Source: Lyophyllum atratum (lineage: Eukaryota > Basidiomycota > Agaricomycetes > Agaricales > Lyophyllaceae). From it: a stretch of DNA of 64,000 nt. Positions within the stretch are counted from its first letter, which is position 1. Every line of letters starts with the position of its first letter. Shown piece by piece: positions 12,285-24,100 of this stretch. Location of the stretch: positions 1 through 64,000 of the forward strand of contig JACGCN010000071.1 in assembly GCA_014905825.1 (NCBI GenBank), written 5' to 3'. The notes beneath the pieces are model-generated. The model searched no databases and was not told the origin of the DNA. It saw nothing but the letters and a program-made list of their open reading frames with translations. A program made the position numbers and the translations under genes.

Positions 12285-15226
12285 ATGTATCGTGCCTCGA
12301 CATCGCCAGCTGCAGGATATCCCATCCATCCGATAGCCCTTATGCCAGGACAAGTGCCTCAGGCCATTGACAGGCCTAATCTCTATTTCGCCAATGCCAC
12401 ACGAATGCCCATCGCAAACGATGTGCGCAACATGTATAACGCACCTCCTCCACCACCTGTCCCTCTATATCCAGCTCATATGACATCCCATTTCCAACCT
12501 CCCCCTTCAGTGCCAGCATCACTACCTCCGCCTCGGCCACCATTACCTCCGTCATTCTCGGATAACCACTCCTCCACGCTTGTCCACCGTTCGTTCACGT
12601 CCCCGCCTCCGGTGCCCCCCAAGCCTTTCTCAGCACCGCCGATTCCGCCCCAAAGAGATTATGGCCCATCTCATCTTGCCATATCCCTTCCTGACACGAC
12701 ACCACCTGTTCCCTCCTTAGATTCGCCAACTGACGAGGGGGATATAGCAATGGCTCTCGCTATGTCCGAATCTGTCTCCAGAGAGGAGCAGAAAACCCAG
12801 CAGTACCTTGCCTCACGGGAGGAAGAGGACCTTGCCAGAGCATTGGAAGCTTCCATGCTAGAGAGTAGACGTCCCAGCCTTCCCCGCGTCCCCGTCAGCA
12901 ACGCAGCTGCAACTTTATCTAGCAGTATTCCACCGCTTGCGTCTTCTCAGTCACTACCGAATGACGATACTTTAGTCAACGATGCTTGTGACGAAGAAAC
13001 GTTTGCACATTTCATCGCTGCGGAGCAGGAAGAACAGAACATGACTCCAGGGATGAGCAAAATCGCAGAAGCCAACCAGTTCCCTTCTCCTAGTAGAGAC
13101 CCAGGTCCGCCCCAGTATCCGACGACAGATGGTGCAATTTCCACCCACGTAACACTTTCTGGGCACACGAATGATATGCATTTGCAGCACGATCATGCAG
13201 TAACGAGCCCATCCAAGGATTTACCACCAGCAGATCTGCCTGGCTTTGAGTCGAAACATCCTCCATCAGGATCGAGCAAGGCTTCTACGTCAAGCGACAT
13301 CGGTGATGCTGAAGTATCTGCACGTCTGCTAGCGGAGGAACAGGAGGGCCGAAGCACCACCACTCAGGCTATGAAGACAGAAGCTCACCACGTTAAAGGA
13401 TCTGCTCCACGAATCAATGCTACAGACCTGCCACAATATGCTGCTTCGGGAAGCCAGAGGCCCTCTGAAATTGACAATTGTGATGACGATGAAGCTTTCG
13501 CGCGGTGGTTGGCTGCGGAAGAGGTGAACCACAATAAGAAGGTACTAGCCGTCCAGGCCGCGAGACATTCTCCACCACTTCAGGCGAACACCTTACCACA
13601 CTATTCTTCGCGAGACGAGTTCCTGGACGATAATGCACCCACGCCTGTGGTACCAACCAGTCACAGGACAATGGCAGAGGACGAGGCGATTAGCCGTTCT
13701 CTTGACAAGACTTATGAGCAGATTTCCCTCACCTCCACGAGCCTATCCAAGGACAATGATGCATATATTGGTGAAGGTTTCCATCCTGCGCCTCGAAAAG
13801 CGTCAGAGCCCCCATGCTACTCTGCTCAGAGTGTCGGAGAGGACGATTGGTCTTCCAGTCCAGCGGGGCCTAGTACGAAGCGCAACGAATCGTACACTTC
13901 TCTAGCGTCCTCAGGCAGGCTTTCAAATGCCATATCTTCTTCTTCACACCACGGCAGAGATCTTACCGCGTCTCCTGTGGCCAACGGGCCTTCCAACGGT
14001 GTTGCTTACCCAAATCTAGCACCATCCTTTTATGCCGACGGTATAAGCTTCACAGCGTCCGAATCCAGCCACACCTCTACGTCTCACAGTGAGCATCCTT
14101 CAGTGGTGGTGTGGAACGCTCCCCAACATGCACCAGAAAGTACACCTTCGTCATATTCATCACCATTACCGTCATCATCGGTCTCCTCTTTGAGTGACCA
14201 CAGCCTTACTGCCCCGAATTTGCGGCTGGAAACAGGTTCATTGACACCGACGGGTAGCCTTTCTCGGATTTCATCCATGACTTCTCTTTCAGATCGCTAT
14301 GCCGAAGACTATGTCGATTCCGACGAGCTGAGGCCAAGTCCAAGTGCCATTAACCTTAACGCTTTTGTGGGTAAGGAGCTCTTCAACGGAGTTTGTGAGT
14401 AACTATCATTTCCTCTTCAGATCGCCTTCAATTCTCCTTGCAGCCGTAGGATTTATGGCACCCAAGATATCCTCTCAATTGATTCCGATGCAGGAAGAGA
14501 TGCCTCTCGTTATCTCCCTCCCATACGGGAAGTCTCGGCCGCTACATCTGCAAGGACCAAGCTGGAGGCATCTCCTTAAGCTTATGGCCAAGTTAAGCGG
14601 AACAAGAGTTGAGGCAGCGTTAAGTGCTGTTGCGGTCACGAAGACACCACCGAAATTACGTACAGTAATACAGTTTGTTAAGGTGAGATGGTGTGCCGTA
14701 TCAGTTGTTCGCTCTCCTCATCTTCACTTTTTATCAGCCGCATCAAACAGCTGCAGTCTGGCGAACGATCTTCTACTTCACGATTGACTATCCCTCCCCA
14801 GAGCCTAACCGCTTGAGAAGTGTCAATGACCTTCCATACTCTTACAGCCTCGCGGGCGTGCCAACCCTTCTACGTGACGGAGCTGATACCCCTATCTCCA
14901 AGACTTACACGGTTCCAGCCTCGGAATCTGTACCATACCCTACGCTGCCCATCAACTTCCCGGAACTGGCGCTGTACTTGCAGGCTGCACTGGAAGAGTC
15001 TCGGCGATACCACAACGACAATTCCAGTGGCCATCGAAAGCTCGCTAAGATGATCAAGGCCTGCTATCCAACCGAGGATGGTCCGCAGGATCCTCCAGAG
15101 CGTACAAGTGTAGGCGGGCTGTTCAAGAGGGTGATAGGCCGTGGCCCGAACAGGTCCACCCGAAGAGGGGCAAATGAAGACACATACGAATTGGTTACCC
15201 CGTTCGTGCAGGATGAATGGGGTTGA
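12285..15226 (+). CDS. Large proline/serine-rich protein with UIM-like motifs
   Basis: The product is about 940 residues in three exons, with introns near 14396-14445 and 14683-14738. The first 150 residues are Pro-rich (PPPPPVPLYP, PPPVPPKPFSAPP). Then come short acidic helices of the pattern acidic-x-[AFIL]-[AS]-x-x-[ILW]-x-x-[ES]: GDIAMALAMSES, EEEDLARALEASMLES, DEETFAHFIAAEQEE, DAEVSARLLAEEQEG, DDDEAFARWLAAEE and DEAISRSLDKTYE. The second fits the ubiquitin-interacting motif and the others are looser. The C-terminal 250 residues form a more ordered domain (HLLKLMAKLSGTRVEAAL, AVWRTIFYFTIDYP). I do not recognise a named family. ATG 12285 is the first ATG in the open frame; a codon 6 triplets upstream is GTG. 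A role in ubiquitin binding or trafficking is inference only. Confidence 0.82.
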
Positions 15227-15747
15227 TGCGTTGGCGAAGCATATCACGTCTCTGCACACTCACTTTTCCAGAGGCAATATTGACCACGCGGGAGCAAAAA
15301 CCACGATATGCTGGCAACATGATGGACTACCATTTGAGATTGTTCCTTGTAAGAATTGCCAAAGAACTTAAATTATACCTAAGTACCATTTGACATTGTT
15401 CCTTGTAAGAATTGCCAGAGAACTTAAATTATACTTACCGTGTATATGCCTGACCAATATGAACTTCATGACCTCTTTACAAGCGTCCAAGAGCTGAATA
15501 CCTTGGCAAAAGATAGATTGGGTAGATATTCACCACAAATTCACCAACGACAGTGAAATTGTTGGGTGTCACATTTCGCAATGACAAGTTGTTGACAATG
15601 TTCGTGACCAAATTAGACGCCTTCTCTAAACAAACCTTGTCGCGAACGGTGAAGCGCTTGTCACGTTCACCCCCTGCAAACGTCTTCAAAACCCATTCAC
15701 TCGATATCTACTTCTCTTACCTACTACTATAATATCCTAGAAGATCA
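15227..15747. other. Intergenic region holding a tandem repeat
   Basis: This spacer between the UIM-like gene and THOC7 contains the two-copy 56-bp repeat listed separately. The rest shows no protein-like frame. The last 60 bases before 15748 are pyrimidine-rich and likely belong to the THOC7 leader. Confidence 0.5.
15328..15437 (+). repeat. Two tandem copies of a 56-bp unit
   Basis: The unit begins TACCATTTGA and includes TGTTCCTTGTAAGAATTGCC. The first copy spans 15328-15383 and the second starts at 15384 with only a handful of substitutions (GAGATTG/GACATTG, CCAAAGA/CCAGAGA, and a few near the 3' end). It lies in the 3' flank of the upstream gene and looks like a recent local duplication. 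Confidence 0.9.
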
Positions 15748-16894
15748 ATGGCTGTCGCCAGTTCAGCAGAAGCCTCTCAGAGTTCAGCATCGCGGCCAAC
15801 CACTATCCCACCTCTCACCCCAGAGGAAGAAGGTACCGCAGCTATCTTGCTAACTCTCGTTGAATGGGGAGCTGAACCTGAACTGACAGAAGCCCTTTAC
15901 AGATAGCGTTATCCTCGCACGTATCACGAACGACGAGCGCCCGTTGAAGCGCGTAATCAAAAAATTCCACAGTTACACTTCCCTTTCGCACACACCCGTT
16001 GTCCCTGCTGCTATTTCGACTGGGACTACGACAGAGACTTCTCTAGAAGATGCACGCGAAGCATTTTTGGTGGAACTAGCCACATTTCAGCTTTCCCTGA
16101 AGAAAAGCGCGATGATTTGCGAGGCGGAGGCGAGGCAGGTGGAGGAATATCAGCGCGAACGGCAGCGAATTGGTACGTGATATTCTCATATGTAGCCCTT
16201 TTGCCAATTTAATCTACTTGTATAGACAACGAACATGGAATATTACGGGGTCAAATTGAGCAGTTGAAGACTGCGCTCGAGGAATCGCAGATGGTTCGCC
16301 GCCGGAAGATAGAATACGACTTGGTTGCAGAGAAAGTCAATACTCTGCCGAGTCGGGAGGAGCTTGAACAGTGAGTCCCTATCATCCACCATCTTTTGAT
16401 TCCAACAGCTCTAACGATGCCGTGACAGGTCTATCGAGGCATTGGAGAACGATATGGCTACGATACGGTCCGAGCAAGAACACCAATCTCGAACGCTATA
16501 CGACCAGAAATCTTCATTGGATACAATCATCAAACAGCTGGATTATCTACGGTTCATGGGCAAGGACAATGGCGCTGCATCTGTCATGGCATCACCCAGT
16601 TCAACACCTGCCCCAGAGCATGATGGCGCTGACGCAGCTGAGGAAGTCGTGGAGGCAGCTCCAGCCTCCATGGAAGTCAACCATATTGAAGAAAAGGAAG
16701 AAGGGGAAGAGGATAAGACGCCTTCTGAATCAGAGCCCAGAACGGCCGTAGAGCCAGTGGAGGACGACATAGAGATGGGGGAGGTGGAGGAGAATCCGAA
16801 GAACGGCAAATCGAAAAAGAAGCTGAGGGAGGAACTCGAAGAAGGGGAGGCGAGCGATACAAGCAGCGCTCTATCTGACCCACCCGACGACTGA
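15748..16894 (+). CDS. THOC7: THO complex subunit 7 (TREX mRNA export)
   Basis: The protein has the layout of the THOC7/Mft1 family. A short N-terminus is followed by DSVILARITNDERPLKRVIK, then a long coiled coil (RQVEEYQRERQRIDNEHGIL, RGQIEQLKTALEESQ, ELEQSIEALENDMATIRSEQ) with heptad-like spacing. It ends in a glutamate-rich tail (EEKEEGEEDKTPSESEP, ELEEGEASDTSS). Four exons are joined by GT-AG introns near 15832-15903, 16174-16226 and 16372-16428. THOC7 is part of the THO core that couples transcription to mRNA packaging and export in the nucleus. The 3' end is only 54 bp from the end of the tRNase Z gene, so the two transcripts probably overlap. The family call rests on the coiled-coil layout and the conserved N-terminal block, so it is good but not certain. 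Confidence 0.82.
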
Positions 16895-16948
16895 GATACC
16901 CCTTCTCTCATTCATTTCAAATCATATCTTTGTATTATAGATTACTAC

Positions 16949-18220
16949 TCATGCCCAACCAAACCCCACCTCGAGACTCATCAGGTCCTTCGCACACTGA
17001 ACTTCATTCCCAAACTCCTTGGCTGCCAAATCCGCGATCGCCCCCATCACTTTAATCGCGTCCTCTGTATCGTCGCCTGGATACCGCGAAGAAAAATGGT
17101 TGAGCACGAGCCGACGTGCGCGCACAACCTTTGCGAAGGCGCCAGCCATTTGTGGAGTCGAATGCCCTCTTGACTTTGCTCTTGCTTCAACTATTTCGTA
17201 TGTGTCGGAATCCTTAGTGGCGTCGTCAATACCGGGTAAATGCGCATTTGTCGCTTCGTGGACCAGTAAATCGGCGTCCAAGGCCAAGGGTATAATCGGT
17301 GATGGGTCGAACGTATCACCTAAAATGACTACTTTTCTTCCCTTGCGACGGGGAGGCCCGTGGATTATTGTTCCATCTGAAAGTTCGACACTTTCGCCTT
17401 GCTGAAGACGCCGCATAACGGTCATAGGGGTGTTGGTCCGTTTGATGTCCGGGATATATATCTTTGGGTCGATCTTACCGGGGACTGGTGCCTCAGTTAC
17501 AACGAAGCCAAGGCACAGAACGGAATGGTGTATGGGGGCAGCAGAGACTGAGACCATTTCGTCTTTGAAAATATCATTCCAGACACCATCAACTTGACGA
17601 ATATTTCGACCGTGTGGCGATTCGAAAGGAAGACGCGTCAAAGACGTAAAATCCCCAGCTTGCGGGTCAGAAGTGGTTCGCAGTTCATGTACGACGTATG
17701 GGCTGCCAAGGACAGTATGCGAGTATGCCAGGCCATTGCGCACGTAGGCACGTGTACCTAGCGGTCCATATATTTCCAACGGCTGGCAGTGAGTTAGCAA
17801 GCTCTTTAGACGAGAGACAGTGCATTGCTCACTGGTTGATCCATGTTAACCTGGGTTCTAGGATCATCGATGCCGTCAGCGGTACCACCAGCACCGTTCA
17901 TACAACTTGCCAATAGAGGTATAAGGCCAAAAATGTGATCACCTGTAAATATGAGGATCGCTATGTCTTGCCGCCGTAGAACCAGAAGGAAACGCACCAT
18001 GCGTATGGGTAATGAAAATCTTTTCAATTCTGCCCATCTTTACTACACTCTTTTGTACTTGATGTTGAGTGGCCTCTCCACAGTCGAATAACCAGACATC
18101 CCGGCCGAGATGTAGTGCCAGAGAAGAGTGATTTCTTGTCGACGATGGTTGGGCCGATGCGGTCCCAAGGAAAGTGATATTAACTGACGAGAAAGCAGAC
18201 CTCGAGGTCGGCGGCTGCAT
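16949..18220 (-). CDS. ELAC1: tRNase Z, short form (tRNA 3'-end endonuclease)
   Basis: This metallo-beta-lactamase enzyme cuts the 3' trailer from precursor tRNAs. Conserved parts are the N-terminal FLGTASAQPSSTRNHSSLAL, the signature HTHGDH (split by an intron), a DTFDPS-type segment, LLVHEATNAH, RGHSTPQMAG and the C-terminal NHFSSRY block with metal-binding His. Three exons (17998-18220, 17833-17942 and 16949-17782) give 388 residues with all phases matching. That length, with a complete active site in one half, marks the short ELAC1-like class and not the long two-domain form. I see no mitochondrial presequence at this start. The gene is convergent with THOC7. Confidence 0.94.
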
Positions 18221-18742
18221 AATACCAGTGTGGAATGATCTGGTCGACCTTCAAGCAATATTTAACAACACAAGCTGACCGTAAGGATCAGAAAGTCCTC
18301 ACTGGCCTTCACCATCTTCAAGGTGTGACTCGGATTCGAACTGACTGCTTTAGGTAAGCGTTCAATTGAAAGTTTGAAATGTAATGTTCGACAAGAACTT
18401 CTTCAGCGTTATACTGAGTGTTCTGCTCGACGTCTGTGGCTATGGTGAGCTATCCCAGTCAAAACAATTACCCGACTGAAGCGCTGATTCCCGCTGCTAG
18501 TTTAGCGTGTTCGAGTGGATCATACCATATTAATATTGTAACAGAGGGACGCGTCTTCCATGCTCCAATCATCTACCTCCTGATTCCAACGAGTATTTCG
18601 CTGAAAGCTTGTAAAAGCGGAGAGACGGCAGAGAAGAACCAAGGGGGGTGAGCAATTCATATGGACATAGAACATGCTCAATCGAAAATGGACATGAGAT
18701 TAGGTTTTCATTTGCGTCTCGAAGTATACTATTCTCCGGTCG
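18221..18742. other. Intergenic region upstream of tRNase Z
   Basis: Half a kilobase with no protein-like frame. A B-box-like string sits at about 18330-18345 on the minus strand but lacks a matching A box and acceptor stem, so no tRNA is called. Confidence 0.45.
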
Positions 18743-20657
18743 TTACTGAGATGGAGAGCGCCCTATGATCCGTCCAGCGGACGTCTGTGAACGCAAAGTG
18801 CGGGTATAACGACGCGAAAATGGTTTAACAAGACCCTGACCATTCTCATCGGCCACAACGCGTATGAGATCGCTGTTTCCGGCTGCTCCAATATCATAGA
18901 CCGCAGTCTGTTTTACATTAACGCGTACTAGGCTTGACCATGGCTGCTTCGCATATAGAAGTGCGATGTGCTGGACGCTAGGAACATGGCGAATGATGCG
19001 CGATGCACTCCGTGCCATGTTTTCCTCGGCAATGGAGCAGACTTTCTGTACCTCCAAAGATTGGAGCCGAGGTCCCTTTTCGATTGCTTTCCAAAAATTC
19101 TTCTACGACGATCATGTTATCAGGAGGGAACCGTCTCCTATAGAAAAAGCCTGACCATAGAAAAGCCAAATTTCCGCTTCGTGGTACACACGATCTTAAG
19201 ATGCAGGAGGGAAGGGCAAGCGTTCACGAGGGGCCGCAATACTTTGATATGATCTGTCTCCCGAACAGCAGCATTCTTCTCCGGGCTGAGGTTAAGGAGG
19301 TCACTTTTGATACGATGTGACAAATCGATCCAGAGTTCCAGAGTTGTCAGGGAGGGAAGTTTGTGAAGGGTGGGCACAAGGTCCACAAGGCGCCAAGGAT
19401 GAAGGCGCTCAGAACATAGCCTGAGTGCCGTTAGATCACAGTATGGGAGGATGTAACCAAGATAAAGGATGGTGCCACTGAATTCCGAGATGATGACCTC
19501 TGATCCAGTTAGGTCTAGCGCAGGAAATCGGGCATCATAAGGGAGGTGCAACTTCCGAAGAAAAGGATGGGAAGTGATGAAGCAACTAAAGGCTTTCGTG
19601 CTTTCCATCTCCGACACGCTGTCCCAGTCAAGAAGAGCAATGCCGCGAGTCTGCATGAGAGTGTGACCAAGCGTCAAGGTTTGTAGCTTGGGCCAACGCC
19701 CACGAATCAGGGGTCGGACGTCAAACAAGGGTGTATAATAGGAAGTTCGTTCACCGCCAAGAGTCAGTTGTTTCAAATTACCGCACCGATCACGCAACAT
19801 TGTCCAAAGAGATTCAGGAAAAGTTTGTGCTGTGTCAGGATTTAAAGAAGACGGCTTTTATGACGAGATCTACAAAGGCGGAAACTCCACACGTACGATG
19901 GAATAAGATCATCGAAAAAGGACGTTGATGATAATTGGTGATGAGACTGAAGCCCTCCAGATCGCTAAAGTTGAAGAGCTTGAACGAGTTTACAAATGCT
20001 CCTGCAGCAGGATGGGTCGTCATACCTCGTTATCTTCTGCGATAGGGCTTTCCCCGACAGTACTCCCGATGTAGCAGAGTCGAGGGCAACTGTCCAATAT
20101 CAGAGTGAAACTTTCACCCCAGATAACGCACGTACTGAGTACGGAGTGCTATCCAAAGGCTTTCTTCTGGGGGCTCCAGGCCATCCCAAACGAACGTCTC
20201 CAGGGAGGTAAGGTGGGGTGACAGACGTTCTACGGCTTGTGATACTTCCAGCTCTACGCTAAGCCAAATGAATGATGAAGACATCAAGTGGTTGGGTCGA
20301 AGGACGATCTTTTTGACGTGGCAAGCCAGTGTTGGGCGGGCAAGGAGGAACGTAAGCCGTTCTTTACACCGGTAATATGTTTTGCACTCGACGGATGCAT
20401 AAAGCGCGGGCAGCAGTAATTTGTGAGTTGTCCGAGACTGCAGTCTGCATGTTAGCGAAGATGTAACTTTGACATTTGAGGCAAGAGTTTACAGTGAGTG
20501 AGAAGTTCAGAATATCTCGAGGCAACTGAATGCATTGAGCCGTCCGCAACAGCAGCTCCGGTGGTAACCGAGCTTTTTCGAGGTGATCTTGAGGTCGCTG
20601 CTGTCGGCTGCTGCGCTTAAGCCACTTCGAGATTATCGAAGTCGAGGGAGTGTGCAT
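18743..20657 (-). CDS. F-box / leucine-rich-repeat-type protein
   Basis: Exons on the minus strand join into one F-box protein typical of basidiomycete expanded families. The start has an F-box-like segment (ARLPPELLLRTAQCIQL, DILNFSLT). Then come LLPALYASVECKTYYRCKER and LTSLETFVWDGLEPPEES, then CPRLCYIGSTVGES and a long repeat-like region (LKQLTLGGERTSYYTPLFD, WPKLQTLTLGHTLMQ, LPSLTTLELWIDLSH). The last exon starts FWKAIEKGPRLQSLEVQKV. Junctions with good phase are ..FSLT|SRTTHK.., ..RT|HCPRL.. and ..KFGFSM|KNFWKA.... Between about 19840 and 19960 the frame is unclear (FSDLEGFSLITN and a following FFDDLIP are in different frames), so one small intron or indel is unresolved. It is probably a substrate adaptor of an SCF ubiquitin ligase; the target is unknown. 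Confidence 0.75.
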
Positions 20658-21125
20658 TGTGATAGATACAAGAGCAAGAGTCGTTTGTGAGGTCTGTCAC
20701 GGCGGTGTGAACTTGATCGTGTCATACATTGATGAGGCACAGTCTTGTGACTTCCTACTTGATTAGGCGTCGTTTGTTGGGGTAGGAGCCATCCTTGACA
20801 TACATTGCTAAGTCTTGGAAGGGGAGGTCAGGAATAAGAGTTATTGTCCAGAACTTACTTGCATCAGCATGGAGAGAGATCAACTTGAAGCAAACTTGAA
20901 GTGGGAGAATTACAAACGCGTCGAATTTACCGGGTCACGTGACCGCGATCAGTTGGTTGAATGCCGCGTCTAACTTTAAGTCTTGGGCTCTTGTTACAAC
21001 ACCCCTCATATATACTTACTAACATCCGTAGCTTCAACCAGTCTCGTCACTCTTTTCGGGACGACAATTCGAATTCATGGCGCTGAGCTCGTCACCACGT
21101 AAAATTGTGCCCCTTGCCAGTGGCG
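20658..21125. promoter_or_regulatory. Divergent intergenic region, F-box gene / RhoGEF
   Basis: This spacer separates two divergent starts. It includes TCACGTGACC at about 20935-20944, a CACGTG E-box core that fungal bHLH regulators bind. A TATA-like ATATATACTTA sits near 21009-21019, about 110 bp before the RhoGEF start. No coding signal was seen. Confidence 0.4.
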
Positions 21126-24100
21126 ATGACTATTCAAGGCCTCGAAAGGATTCCACAGGTCCTGGTATTACAAAACGCGTCTTCTACTGCGGAGTTGTTG
21201 TGGAAGGATCTGAGAACGGTAGAAGACTTCCAGAAGGTGCGCTTTCTTCGCTGAACAGGTATTGGTACTTACTTGATCTACGAAATTGCAGACATACAAG
21301 ACCTTGTCCTTTCGCTTGGCAACCCACTTCCTACGGATATCTCGACAGGCGTACTTTCAACCAATCCCGACTCTGCGCTGGATGGAAGTGTGAGTACTCC
21401 TTATTTGCCGCCAATCCCTGCAAATGGCCGAACTTCGTGGATACAATCATGCCACAAGCAGTCAGCCGGGATAAACATTAGTGATGATAGTGAAGCTAAA
21501 CCCTGAATAGGATCTTACCACCCAAAGGAAGCGCGCACTAACGGACTCCTCCGCGCTATCATCTGTCATTAACGAACTGGTAACGAGCGAACGATCCTAC
21601 GTCAAACGCCTTCAGATATTGAAGCATGATTATGCCGACCCACTCCGTAACTTTGCCCGAAGCAAAGACACCGCTATCATACCCGCTTATGAAGCCAAAA
21701 CTCTATTCGGAAACGTGGACAATCTTCTCCCAATTAACGAGGCGTTCCTGACCGACCTGGAGAAGATGATGGCTCCAAATGGCCCCAAAACGGTCGGGGG
21801 TGTCGGAGATGTTGCTCTTCGACATTTCAAGGAGCTGCGCGGCTTTGAACAATACAAGCAGTATTATGTGAAGCGCGAAGATGCTCAGCTGATTTTCGAA
21901 CGGGAGTTATCAAAGAGGTCGTCTCGTTTTGCGTCCTTCATCGATGTAAGTATTCACTGAGAAGTATCAATCTAAGACTTACGTGGCCTCGCTTTAGCAT
22001 ATAAAGTATCAGTCGACAGATCCACGAAATAGGGTCGGGCTTCGGGAACTGCTCATGGAGCCAGTACAACGCATCCCGCGCTACACCCTCTTATTTCGGA
22101 CGATGCTCAAGCATATGGCGCCCGGTGACCCACAAAGACCGAAGTTGGTTGAAGCCGACGAAATAGCAAGCAAGATCGCCCTTGCTGAAGCAGACGAGCA
22201 GACGAAACGGGCGGCAATATTTTACTGCTTGACAGCGACCATCGAAGGATTTCCTCCCGACCTGTTCTCAAACTCCCGCCGTTTCATAGACTGCATCGAT
22301 GTTGAGGATGTCTTGAGCGATTTGTCCGCACCTGTTGCCTCTTCATCTTCGGGATCACTTAGCTCACTCCACTGCACTCTATTCCTGTTTGACGACAAAC
22401 TGGTCCTCGTGAAACGTCCCGGAAATGGTGAAAAGGGTGGTCGAGCATTGTCGGGACTGGATGAACTTGAAAAGGTTACTAAAGCGGGTGGAATACCCGT
22501 TGGGAAGAAGAAGAGTGGCATGACATGTAAGGGCGTAGTGGACGTTACCGACATCGTCGCCACAGACATAGGGGGAGCAGGTGAATCATCTCGTTACTTA
22601 GTGGACGTAGCAAAACTTCTCATCTATTTTCTGCCCTGTCGTAGACTTCCATTTGTATTTGGAAAACCCGCCGCAGGAGCAAAGTGACCGTTGGTCAGGG
22701 CGTCCGTTCCGGGCCTTATCTGTTGTGCATCCACCACACCCTATCAATCTGGATCCTACACAGACCACAACGGACAAACGACGATTTCTCGAAAATCTAT
22801 GGCACGTTCAAGCGACCTACAGGGCACGTGCGGGACAATCCGTCGTCCTTCGTGCTGATGAACAGGAAGTTGACTCAAAGGGAAAGGTTACCATTGCTCG
22901 TACATACTTCAATGTCTATCAGCGTACTGCTTTTCTACAAGAAGCCAAGAAGGTGCGACAAACATATGGTCTCCTAACTGAGTCTGACCGATGGCCATCA
23001 TTTAGACCAAGATCGTTGTTCACATCGACCCCTTAGGATCATCTGACCCAATTCCCTTGGGCATGGGCGTCGCGCCATTCGCGAGCATACGAGTCCAGCC
23101 ACTTGCCGGTCAACTTTGCAGGTATACTGTGAAATCAAGCGTTGACGACGAATCAGAGGAAGATATTGTTCAAACTGAACGGGTGCCATCCCGCATCGTC
23201 GACACCAGTCAGTCCGAAGCCTTATTGACAGCGGAAACCATTATTAACTTTATCCAGTTCACCAGTTCGGTTTCTTCGAATTTCGCACGGGGCGGAATTC
23301 TCGGCCATCTACACCTACCGCCCGTTCTCGAGTCGCTATCTTTGGTTTGGACGCGATATCTAGAAACTTATTTAATACTCGCCCTGGATCATCCATGGGG
23401 GATTTCTTTGGCGGTTCTATTAACGGCCACAAACGAACGAAATCAACAACAAGCCGGTCTTCCATGTATACCCAGACTACGACTACGGGAGATGGTAGCC
23501 TGACGAAGTTCTCCAGCCGCTCAAATTCGACCGCCGCCACGTCTATTATGGACGACGACACTTCATTTTTCAGTTCCAGATCTTCGAGGTCGAAGAAGTT
23601 GACGAAGAGAGGCAAATCACCAAATGGCTGGGTGTCAGATTCTGATAAATCTCCTACCCGGCGCCTGGCAGAATCCCTCTCGTTCTCAAGATCTAGGTCA
23701 CCATCGAGAGAAAGGGACGGGGGTGGCAGTGATGTCGAAGAAGTGGACAGTACCATGTTTGCGAAAACGAGGGACCTTGACGAATCTGACAGGGATTTAG
23801 CCTTACAACTAGAACTGGCCCGGCGGAACAGTAAGAATCAGCACGGGAAGGAGATTCCTTCTTTGCCTCTCGAAGGACCTGTCGAGGCTACGATATACGA
23901 AGGTTTGAGAATAATTTTGGCGTATATCGTGCGTTGCTAAGCTCCATTCCAGAAGAGCCCCCACAACCTGTGCGACCACTCTCACGGGCATCCCGCGACT
24001 CTAATAGTCAAAGATCAACGACGCCTAGGCCAGAGTCCAACACACCTACTAAGGCTTTGGATTCGCCTACAAAGCCCTCTCGGTCACCCTCACAGCATTC

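Noticed and set aside
18300..18430. Possible tRNA with a B-box-like TTCGAATCC on the minus strand
   Set aside because: The T-arm pairs poorly and neither an A box nor a matching acceptor strand is found within tRNA distance.
21252..21254. In-frame TGA early in the first RhoGEF, suggesting recoding or a pseudogene
   Set aside because: A canonical 55-nt intron at 21237-21291 removes it, and the following exon stays in phase to the DH domain.
23260..23400. Frame change in the RhoGEF linker region
   Set aside because: A GTCAGT...CCAG intron joins ACC|A to TTCACCAG and restores one frame through the Ser-rich part.
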